Source of the DNA: Nostoc sp. CENA543
GTDB taxonomy: Bacteria; Cyanobacteriota; Cyanobacteriia; Cyanobacteriales; Nostocaceae
Length of the DNA: 64,000 nt
Assembly: GCF_002896875.1 (NCBI RefSeq)
Contig: NZ_CP023278.1
Location: forward strand, 1 to 64,000
Direction: 5' to 3'
Under the pieces are notes generated by a model, which saw nothing but the letters and a program-made list of their open reading frames with translations, made no database searches and was not told where the DNA came from. The translations under genes and the position numbers were made by a program. Below are positions 27,277-34,407 of the stretch, one piece after another. Positions within the stretch are counted from its first letter, which is position 1; each line of letters starts with the position of its first letter.

Positions 27277-27903
27277 CTATTGCAATATTTGACTCAGTTT
27301 TTTTAAGGTAGCAAGGACTTGATACAGTTCACTTTGACGTTTTAATAGCGTAAATTCATCTGATAAAGCATAAGTTAATGTATTTAAATTAGTTAATTTG
27401 ATAAAAATAAAGTGACTGCCATTAGTGACTAATCCAAACACGGGTTTTTCTTGGTTGGGATGGCTGATCATATAAGCTAATGCTTGAGATATGTTCTCTG
27501 TCAGAGAAAATGCTGCCCGTTTAGACTCAATGACAAGTAACCATAATTGGTCTTGAATAACTAAGACATCAATTCTACCTCTAATCACTTCTCCTGCTTC
27601 TTCTAAAGATATTTCGATAGATTCCTCAGTGAGAATAGAAAATGGCGGACGGTAAAATCCAGCTAAATCTAATAAAGGAGACAATACCACCATCTTGACA
27701 GCATTTTCTAAAATAGGTGGTCTTTTAACTAAATTCAAAAAATTAGCTTTAACTCTATCTAAATACTCTTTTTCTAAGTCTGTGATTTCAGGTAAAGACT
27801 CAAACCATTCTGGAAAAAATCTATCATCCTCTGCTAATTTGAGTCCAAACCTTTCTTCTAAATATGCAATTCCAACATTTTGAGCTTGAATGAATTGAAC
27901 CAT
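27277..27903 (-). CDS. PD-(D/E)XK-like restriction-endonuclease-fold protein
   Basis: A 208-residue protein with a nuclease-like core: ESIEISLEEAGEVIRGRIDV, then VIQDQLWLLVIESKRAAFS, in which Asp of GRID and Glu-Ser-Lys of VIESK fit the PD-(D/E)XK pattern, followed by ISQALAYMISH. It resembles the stand-alone N-terminal nuclease domain of type I restriction HsdR proteins seen in cyanobacteria. No HsdM or HsdS is nearby. First gene of the tight operon with the cysteine desulfurase and AAA+ ATPase (2-base gap). Confidence 0.72.
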   Translation of the reverse strand: MVQFIQAQNVGIAYLEERFGLKLAEDDRFFPEWFESLPEITDLEKEYLDRVKANFLNLVKRPPILENAVKMVVLSPLLDLAGFYRPPFSILTEESIEISLEEAGEVIRGRIDVLVIQDQLWLLVIESKRAAFSLTENISQALAYMISHPNQEKPVFGLVTNGSHFIFIKLTNLNTLTYALSDEFTLLKRQSELYQVLATLKKLSQILQ

Positions 27904-28002
27904 AGGGTCTACAAGAGGAACTGTATAACTATATTGACATTTCTGGTTGTAAAGCAGTGTCGATTTTATAGTAATGTTAAGTTCATTATTGGTTGTAATC
28001 AG

Positions 28003-28482
28003 TTAACTAGCTGTTAATTCTTGCAGTTTCTGCAACACTGATTGGGCATGACCTTTGACTTTGACATCAGGCCAGGCATGAGCAATAATTTTCTCAGGTG
28101 AAATGAGAAAAGTAGAACGCGCCACACCCATATATTCTTTACCCATAAATTTCTTTAACCGCCAAGCACCATAAGCTTCTATTAACTGGTGTTCTGGATC
28201 ACTTAGCAGTGTAATAGACAAGTTATGTTTATTTATAAACTTGCAATGGGCTTTACCAGAATCAGGACTCACGCCTAATATTTTTGCCCCTAATTGATTG
28301 AATTCCTGATTTAACTCTGTGAAATCTTTGGCTTCTGTAGTGCAACCAGGAGTATCATCTTTAGGGTAAAAATAAACTACAATCCATTGATCTGTAAAAT
28401 CATTTAAAGTAACCAGATTGCCATCTTGGTCTGGTAGAGAAAACTCTGGTGCTGTTTGTCCAATTTGGGGAATGTTCGTCAT
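28003..28482 (-). CDS. bcp: Peroxiredoxin Q / bacterioferritin comigratory protein
   Basis: Thiol peroxidase of 159 residues reducing H2O2 and organic peroxides. Peroxidatic Cys47 is in KDDTPGCTTEAKDF; the usual second cysteine five residues on is absent (Lys in its place), so it is probably a 1-Cys or atypical type. PDQDGNLVTLNDF near the N-terminus is typical. The start ATG is only three bases from a long heptamer array, leaving no room for a normal Shine-Dalgarno sequence. Confidence 0.93.
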   Translation of the reverse strand: MTNIPQIGQTAPEFSLPDQDGNLVTLNDFTDQWIVVYFYPKDDTPGCTTEAKDFTELNQEFNQLGAKILGVSPDSGKAHCKFINKHNLSITLLSDPEHQLIEAYGAWRLKKFMGKEYMGVARSTFLISPEKIIAHAWPDVKVKGHAQSVLQKLQELTAS

Positions 28483-28484
28483 AA

Positions 28485-28584
28485 TTAGTCAATAGTCAAT
28501 AGTCATTAGTCAATAGTCATTAGTCATTAGTCATTAGTCAATAGTCAATAGTCATTAGTCAATAGTCATTAGTCATTGGTCATT
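28485..28584. repeat. Heptamer tandem array at the bcp start
   Basis: About fourteen units of ATTAGTC/AATAGTC in plus orientation (GACTAAT/GACTATT read with bcp). It reaches to three bases from the bcp start codon and so forms its 5' leader. Confidence 0.9.
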
Positions 28585-28680
28585 AGGGATTTCCAGAAAA
28601 TAAACTATCCAATTTATTTTCTCCAAAACAATTGTCTTTCTCCCTGCCCCCTGCCCCCTGCCCCCTTGCCATCAACGTGA
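28585..28680. repeat. Dispersed intergenic repeat, copy B
   Basis: Near-copy of 9833-9912, with the same order: CCAGAAAATAAACTATCC, TTTATTTTCT, CTGCCCC units and GCCATCAACGTGA. The C-rich part is longer here through extra CCCCCTG units. Confidence 0.75.
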
Positions 28681-28708
28681 GGCTAGGAATATCTGTTTAT
28701 TTGCTATG

Positions 28709-30691
28709 TTATTCTTGGTTGCCACTGCGTTGTACTTGAGATGTGTTATCTATTTCAAAGGCACCTCGGACATTTGCTGTTAAATCACAATTTACTACTG
28801 TAGCTGTACCTCGATCATGAACATACAAGGCATATTGTTGATTTCTATTAACTTTGCATTCTCTGATGACGATGTTGCTATCATTTCTGATTTCTATACC
28901 CGATAATCGGTTATTAAAAATCTTGCATTCCTTAATTATCCCTCGACCATTTTGATCTACTAAAACACCGCTTCCTTGTCCATCACGAATTACGCAGTTT
29001 TCAATTGCTGGATTACCATTTTTCCTAATTTCTATACCTGCGCCTAATGTGGTGCTAAAAACGTCACAATTATTGATGCTGCCTTTACCATTTTGATCAA
29101 TCAGAATTCCCCCATCACGAATTCTACAACGCTCAACTGTAGGATTACCACCGTCTTGAATGGTGATTCCTGATAAAGTGTTGCTGTACAAATAACAGTC
29201 TTCTATCCTACCTTGACCATGATCATAAACAAATATACCACTAGCTTTGCCGTCATGAATTTCGCAATTACGGATAATGGCATCAGCTGTGGCATGATGA
29301 ATGGCGATGCAGGCTAGAGAATCAGAGGTGATATCACAATTTTCTAAAGTTAGCTGTCCTTGGGAAATATCTACACCGTAGAATTTTTTGTTATTTTTCC
29401 CTGCTGTGCAACGTATTGTCAAACCACTAACTGTTGCTGTGTCAGCTTCCATTAAAATACAATTTGAGTCGGGACTTTCAATGACAATATCGGCTTTAGA
29501 ACCATCACCAATAATTTTTATTGGTTTATTAATTACTATACTTTCTTGATAAAATCCAGGACGCACCATGATGCTGGTGTTGGGTTGGGCATTGGCGATC
29601 GCTTCTGTGATAGTTTGATAATCACCATCCCCCAGGCGAGAAACTACTAATTTTGATTTAGTTTTGGGCAATACTGCATATATTAACCCAGCCAAAGCTA
29701 TTCCTAGTCCACCAAAGCCCAAGAATTTCATAAATTTTCTTCTATTGGGAGGAGTAGGGGTTTGTGGTGGTGGAGTTTGTAGTGGTGAGTTTAAATAACT
29801 CTCAATTTCCGCTATCTTTTGCAAAATTATTTGAGTATTTTGGGGGCGTTGACTGGGTAAACGCGCCATCATTTGATCGAGTAAATCTGCAAACTGCGGT
29901 AGAACTTGTATATGGTTTCGCCAGCTTAATTCATCGCTATAAGAGTTGTAAATTAGGGAATCTGTTGGTTCTTTTCCAGTTAATAAATAAATAAAAGTTC
30001 GACCCAGCGCAAAAAAATCTGACTGTTGTACAGCCTGACCATGAATTTGTTCGGATGGGGTATAACCTGCGGAAATGACACCTGTAACTTGTCCCGCAGA
30101 TTGCTTGGCGATGTAGGTTTGGGTAATTGATCTGGCTGTGCCGAAGTCGATGAGTGCAAGACGACCATCTGCCCTTAACATGATGTTGGATGGTTTAATA
30201 TCGCGATGAAATAAACCCTGTTGATGAACTTGTTGAAGGATAATGACGCTTTCTTTGAACCATTGCAATGCTAATTTTTGGTCGATGGGTCGATAATCTC
30301 TCTTTTTTAAGTACACGTTTAAATCAAGACCTTCGATTTTCTCCATCACCAGACAGTGTAATGGCTCTGGGCTACTTCTAGGAAAATAAATAAAGTAGCC
30401 GTTAGGTTCGACTTGAGGAATACCAGGATGATTGAGACGAGTGAGAACTTCTGCTTCTCTCTGAAATAGCTCGATCGCTTTCGGGTGATTATTGATTAAA
30501 ATCTTAATAACTTTAGTAGTTTGTGTCCGCGTATCAAGGATTTCATAGGTTTTGCCAAAGCCACCACCACCTAGAAAACCCACTACTCGATAACAACCTT
30601 CTAGGAGCAACTCTGAACCACAGGCTTGACAAAATAGGATATTGTCAGGATTTTGAGGATTGGTACACTGGGGATTAATGCAGAGGCTCAT
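28709..30691 (-). CDS. Ser/Thr protein kinase with C-terminal beta-helix domain
   Basis: A 660-residue membrane kinase. A zinc-ribbon-like start has C4, C9, C21 and C24. The kinase domain (about 32-300) shows GGGGFGKTYE, FHRDIKPSNIM and LIDFGTAR. A Pro-rich linker leads to one transmembrane segment (about 325-345, FLGFGGLGIALAGLIYAVLP), so the C-terminal part should be outside the cytoplasm. That part (about 355-655) is a right-handed parallel beta-helix of repeated units such as GNPTVERCRIRDGGI and SGIEIRNDSNIVIRECKV, as in pectin-lyase-like folds. A carbohydrate- or envelope-sensing role is inferred. A second kinase with the same zinc-ribbon start is at 63468. Confidence 0.92.
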   Translation of the reverse strand: MSLCINPQCTNPQNPDNILFCQACGSELLLEGCYRVVGFLGGGGFGKTYEILDTRTQTTKVIKILINNHPKAIELFQREAEVLTRLNHPGIPQVEPNGYFIYFPRSSPEPLHCLVMEKIEGLDLNVYLKKRDYRPIDQKLALQWFKESVIILQQVHQQGLFHRDIKPSNIMLRADGRLALIDFGTARSITQTYIAKQSAGQVTGVISAGYTPSEQIHGQAVQQSDFFALGRTFIYLLTGKEPTDSLIYNSYSDELSWRNHIQVLPQFADLLDQMMARLPSQRPQNTQIILQKIAEIESYLNSPLQTPPPQTPTPPNRRKFMKFLGFGGLGIALAGLIYAVLPKTKSKLVVSRLGDGDYQTITEAIANAQPNTSIMVRPGFYQESIVINKPIKIIGDGSKADIVIESPDSNCILMEADTATVSGLTIRCTAGKNNKKFYGVDISQGQLTLENCDITSDSLACIAIHHATADAIIRNCEIHDGKASGIFVYDHGQGRIEDCYLYSNTLSGITIQDGGNPTVERCRIRDGGILIDQNGKGSINNCDVFSTTLGAGIEIRKNGNPAIENCVIRDGQGSGVLVDQNGRGIIKECKIFNNRLSGIEIRNDSNIVIRECKVNRNQQYALYVHDRGTATVVNCDLTANVRGAFEIDNTSQVQRSGNQE

Positions 30692-30878
30692 CGCTTCGGC
30701 AAGTAAAGTTTTTATCTGACTAGTTTAGCTTTTATGGTGTACTTCACAGATAAATTTTATATTAAAGAGGCTAATATAAATTTTGGCTTTTAGTTTTTGA
30801 ATTGAAAGTGTCGATACAATCAGCTGTTTCATCAAGATATAAAGAGAAGCTGGAAACCAGGTTTACCCATAAAGATTA

Positions 30879-30902
30879 ACCCTTCCGCAGATTGGGAAGG
30901 GT
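30879..30902 (-). terminator. Hairpin after the stress-protein gene
   Basis: Eight-bp stem ACCCTTCC / GGAAGGGT with an 8-base loop, 31 bases beyond the stop of the minus-strand gene and followed on that strand by a modestly T-rich TTAATCTTTAT. A plausible weak intrinsic terminator. The remaining spacer to 30692 shows nothing else. Confidence 0.55.
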
Positions 30903-30933
30903 GGTAAAATTTATTTTTGCAGTCTCCCTGAAA

Positions 30934-31599
30934 TTATTTCAAGCGATCGCGCTTGTCGATAATTTCCACTGCATTTTGATCAGGCGTTGTTCCTGAATAT
31001 ACATCTGTATCTCGCTGTATACCTGTTGGTGTTGTGTCGGTGCTATAACCGCGAGTATCATTGATGTTGTGTATTTTCCAATTACGAATACCGCGATCGC
31101 TTAAAATTCTACCTGCACTCTCGATTTCGGTGCTTGTACCTTCGATAATCACTAAGTATTCGCCTTGAGAAACGCGATCGCTATAATTCCTTGCGTCTTC
31201 TTCAGGAATACCTAAACCAGTCAACGCTCCTACAATACCACCTGCGGCCGCACCAATCCCAGCACCAGCTAAGGTCGTAGCAATAGTTCCAGCCGCCAAG
31301 AAAGGCCCTGCACCTGGGACTAATAAAGCTTCTAAACCCACAAGTAAACCACCCATACCACCTAAGACAGTACCAGTAGTTGCACCAATACCCGCACCTT
31401 CTCTAGCTTCTGTGTCTCCCCGATCTCTCACTTCTGCACCAGCAATTTGCTCATTGCGATCGGCATCTTTTGCTAAGATAGACACCCGATCCATTGAGAA
31501 ACCAGAGTTTTTGAGTTCGTGTAATGCTTGTTCGGCTTCTTGTCTGCTTCTGAATGTGCCTATCGCACGTTGATAATGTCGAGATTGTTGAGATACCAT
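30934..31599 (-). CDS. General-stress-protein (YflT-type) domain protein
   Basis: A 221-residue protein. The N-terminal domain (about 10-55) has AIGTFRSRQEAEQALHELKN and FSMDRVSILAKD, the pattern of the heat-induced stress-protein YflT domain. A Gly/Ala-rich hydrophobic region (about 70-125, GATTGTVLGGMGGLLVGLEA) looks like a pair of glycine-zipper membrane helices. A second alpha/beta part (SQGEYLVIIEGTSTEIESAG) and a hydrophilic tail follow. Function is unknown; stress association rests on family naming. Confidence 0.8.
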   Translation of the reverse strand: MVSQQSRHYQRAIGTFRSRQEAEQALHELKNSGFSMDRVSILAKDADRNEQIAGAEVRDRGDTEAREGAGIGATTGTVLGGMGGLLVGLEALLVPGAGPFLAAGTIATTLAGAGIGAAAGGIVGALTGLGIPEEDARNYSDRVSQGEYLVIIEGTSTEIESAGRILSDRGIRNWKIHNINDTRGYSTDTTPTGIQRDTDVYSGTTPDQNAVEIIDKRDRLK

Positions 31600-31835
31600 T
31601 TTGCTACTTGATATGAATCCTATTTCATAGTTTCCCTTTCACTTCTGTTTTCTCCATCAATCTATGGGTTTAACTGACCCTATATCTTTAGACAAAAAAA
31701 TTACTTGCACTAATGCTAAATATGAGTAGGAAAATATTGCTTAAAGGTAGAAATGATAATTTCGAGCTTGATTTTTGTTGTCTGTATTATTAATATATAT
31801 TAGACAATATTAATTTATTTAAACTAAATCAATTT

Positions 31836-32669
31836 ATGCGGCGTGAATTTGCTAATCGAGATGAATTAATAGCTTATCTAAGGGAACAATTTCCCCAAGC
31901 CGCAGAACGCGATGATCATATTAGTAACACAGTTGGAGGAAGGAAAGCAGCGCAAAAAGCCTTACAAAAAGTTAACCCCGCATCATATGCAAAAACCCGT
32001 AATTTCTTAACAGGTGACGTTACTAAACTTTCACCTTACATTCGCTATGGTGTATTAAGTCTGCGAGAAATTCGAGATTATGCGCTAGATAAAGTCCAAA
32101 ACCATGATGACGCAACCAAACTCATTAACGAATTGGGTTGGCGAGACTACTGGCAGAGATTGTATGTCAAACTAGGAAATAATATTTGGCAAGACCAAGA
32201 AGAATACAAAACTGGCTACACCATAGGAGAATATGCGCCAGAGTTACCCCAAGATATCAGAGAGGGTAATACAGGATTAGTTTGCATAGATAATTTTAGC
32301 CAAGAATTACGAGAAACTGGCTATTTACATAACCATATGCGGATGTGGTTAGCCGCTTACATTATTCACTGGCGGCGGATTCGCTGGCAAGCGGGCGCGA
32401 AATGGTTTTTAGAACATTTATTAGACGGTGATCCTGCAAGTAATAATATGTCTTGGCAATGGGTAGCCAGCACCTTTAGCCATAAACCTTATTTTTTCAA
32501 CCGCGAGAACTTAGAACGCTACACCAAAGGAGTGTACTGTCAAAAATGTCCCCTCTACGGTCATTGTGATTTTGAAGGTAGTTACGAAGAATTAGAACAA
32601 CGCCTATTTCCCAAAGGAGAGTTTACCAAAAAACCCAACAGTCAAAGTTGGCAAAAGGGTAAGAAGTAG
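31836..32669 (+). CDS. FAD-binding domain protein, C-terminal half of a photolyase/cryptochrome
   Basis: A 277-residue protein corresponding only to the FAD-binding helical domain of photolyase/cryptochrome: NELGWRDYWQRLY, ETGYLHNHMRMWLAAYI, LLDGDPASNNMSWQWVASTF and PYFFNRENLERYTKG. It lacks the N-terminal alpha/beta antenna domain of full photolyases (about 450-500 residues). Two cysteines in CQKCPLYGHCD near residue 235 add a possible metal site. The next gene, 143 bases on, looks like the missing antenna-type domain. Repair activity of the half protein is unknown. Confidence 0.85.
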   Translation: MRREFANRDELIAYLREQFPQAAERDDHISNTVGGRKAAQKALQKVNPASYAKTRNFLTGDVTKLSPYIRYGVLSLREIRDYALDKVQNHDDATKLINELGWRDYWQRLYVKLGNNIWQDQEEYKTGYTIGEYAPELPQDIREGNTGLVCIDNFSQELRETGYLHNHMRMWLAAYIIHWRRIRWQAGAKWFLEHLLDGDPASNNMSWQWVASTFSHKPYFFNRENLERYTKGVYCQKCPLYGHCDFEGSYEELEQRLFPKGEFTKKPNSQSWQKGKK

Positions 32670-32724
32670 GGACTGGGGATTGGGGACTGGAAAAGTAAAG
32701 TAGGGTAGATAAGGTAGAAGGAGT

Positions 32725-32818
32725 ATTAATAACTAATAACTAATAACTAATGACTAATGACTATTGACTAATGACTATTGACTATTGACTATTAACTATT
32801 AACTAATAACTAATGACT
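32725..32818. repeat. Heptamer tandem array running into the next start codon
   Basis: Units TAATAAC, TAATGAC, TATTGAC and TATTAAC in tandem between the two photolyase-like genes. The last TAATGAC unit contains the ATG of the downstream gene. Confidence 0.9.
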
Positions 32819-33229
32819 AAACAAATTATTTGGATACACGGCGACTGTTTGAGTCCTTACAATCCAGCTTTACAAGAATATCCAGATGCGCCTGCGATTT
32901 GGGTTTGGGATGATGCTTTAATAGAAGAATGGCAGCTTAGTATCAAGCGGTTGACTTTTATTTATGAATGCTTGCTAGAGTTACCTGTGGAAATTCGTCG
33001 GGGTAATGTGGCGCGAGAAATTTTAGCTTTTGCTAAAGAACATAATGCTGATTTAGTGGCGACAACTGATAGTCCTAGTCCTCGCTTTAATGATATCTGC
33101 GATGAAATTGAGCGTGCTTTAAAATTGGAAGTGTTTGAGGTCGAACCATTTTTTGATTATGACGGATATATTGACCTCAAGCGTTTCTCTCGCTATTGGA
33201 AGGTAGCAGAAAAGTATGTTTTTGATTAA
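32813..33229 (+). CDS. Stand-alone photolyase antenna-like alpha/beta domain
   Basis: A 138-residue protein. IIWIHGDCLSPYNPAL and DAPAIWVWDDALI, then LTFIYECLLELP, GNVAREILAFAKEHNADLVA and FNDICDEIERAL follow the Rossmann-like order of the photolyase N-terminal domain (short strand, helix, then a partner strand reading LVATTDSP). No FAD domain follows. With the FAD-domain gene just upstream it looks like a two-gene photolyase in reversed domain order. The ATG lies inside the last TAATGAC unit. The homology is judged by eye; a small universal-stress-like domain is the alternative. Confidence 0.65.
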   Translation: MTKQIIWIHGDCLSPYNPALQEYPDAPAIWVWDDALIEEWQLSIKRLTFIYECLLELPVEIRRGNVAREILAFAKEHNADLVATTDSPSPRFNDICDEIERALKLEVFEVEPFFDYDGYIDLKRFSRYWKVAEKYVFD

Positions 33230-33336
33230 CATAAATTTCCCTTGGCTAGTATTTGGTGCTGGGAAGATTAGTTAGATAAATTGCTAACTTAGTGAGCGAT
33301 CGCTGATTTTATGATTACAGGGCAGGCGATACCTTT

Positions 33337-33352
33337 GGTAAGCTATGCTAAC
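33337..33352. repeat. Dispersed palindrome-like element GGTAAGCTATGCTAAC
   Basis: Short imperfect inverted repeat (GTAAGC / GCTAAC) next to a HIP1-containing stretch at 33296-33305. Three relatives lie at 34064-34229. Confidence 0.6.
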
Positions 33353-33367
33353 ACCTGAACCAATAAA

Positions 33368-33943
33368 TTACCAAATCCTTTCCAAGTCCAATACAAAACC
33401 CTTTAAAGCATCTTCGCCTGATACAGTCGCAGGTGATTCTAAAACCTCAACCTCTTTTCCTTGTCTATAAATCTCAACTTGACGAGATTTACGATTAATT
33501 AACAAACCTAAACTTACACCATCATCTAAATATTCCCTCATCTTATCCTGTGCTGCTTTCAAACTATCACTAGGGGAAGGTAACTCAATTACAAAATCAG
33601 GGCAAATAGGAGGAAACTTTTCCTTTTCTGCATCTGTTAAAGTATTCCATCTTTCTAACTTTATCCAAGCAGCATCAGGAGAACGGTCTGCACCATTAGG
33701 CAATTTAAAGCAAGTTGAAGAATCAAAAACTATACCTTGTTTATTTTGCTCATTCCAAATCCAAAGTTGAGCAGTTATACCTGCATTACGATTCCCTGTT
33801 TTTCCCCCCGTAGGCGGCATAATAATTAATTCTCCAGTTGCGCTGCGTTCAAACTTCAAGTCCCTATTTGCTTGACATAAATTAAAAAATTGCTCATCTG
33901 TCAGTTCCAATACTGGTTTGAGATTGACTGTGAAAGCATTCAT
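33368..33943 (-). CDS. Uma2 family (DUF820) putative endonuclease
   Basis: A 191-residue complete Uma2 protein: LELTDEQFFNLCQANRDLKF at the N-terminus, ERSATGELIIMPPTGGKTGN, then SPDAAWIKLERWN, CPDFVIELPSPSDSLKAAQD and a VEIYRQG core near the end. Asp/Glu/Gln-type residues of the PD-(D/E)XK core are present. Starts at an ATG; the frame is intact. Dispersed GGTAAGC-type repeats flank it on both sides. Confidence 0.88.
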   Translation of the reverse strand: MNAFTVNLKPVLELTDEQFFNLCQANRDLKFERSATGELIIMPPTGGKTGNRNAGITAQLWIWNEQNKQGIVFDSSTCFKLPNGADRSPDAAWIKLERWNTLTDAEKEKFPPICPDFVIELPSPSDSLKAAQDKMREYLDDGVSLGLLINRKSRQVEIYRQGKEVEVLESPATVSGEDALKGFVLDLERIW

Positions 33944-34407
33944 AGCGATATTCCAGATTGAATATTAAAGCAGCAATTTTAACTACCTTACATACTATTC
34001 TAGCCTGTGGGCATTGAGCGATAAGCGAAGCGATTAGCCTTCTCTACGAGACGCTACGCGAACGGTAAGCTGCGCTAATGCCTGTATGAGAAGATGAGCT
34101 AATGCACCTCTCTACATTACCAATGCGATACCTCCGGTAAGCTTCGCTAACGCACTCCACATTCCCAAATGCGATCGCTGATTCTATTATGACACGATTA
34201 GCTATACCTACAGTAAGCTATGCTAACGCTTGTATAGAAATATGCTTACCCATACTCTGACAAATTTTTGAAAGATCTTCCCTCTATAAAAATATGGGAT
34301 ATTTCTATGTATTTTATGACTAAAAATACTTAATTATTACCGACCATTACCTTTTTATACTAAAATTCTTACTTGTTAATAATTACTCAATCATTTTTCG
34401 AGAAAAA
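33944..34407. repeat. Repeat-bearing spacer between Uma2 and the NERD-helicase gene
   Basis: No gene. It holds three relatives of the element at 33337: 34064-34081 (GGTAAGCTGCGCTAATGC), 34136-34153 (GGTAAGCTTCGCTAACGC) and 34212-34229 (AGTAAGCTATGCTAACGC), and a related stretch at 34021-34062 with GAGACGCTACGCGAAC. The last 100 bases are very AT-rich and probably hold the promoter of the downstream gene. Confidence 0.7.
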
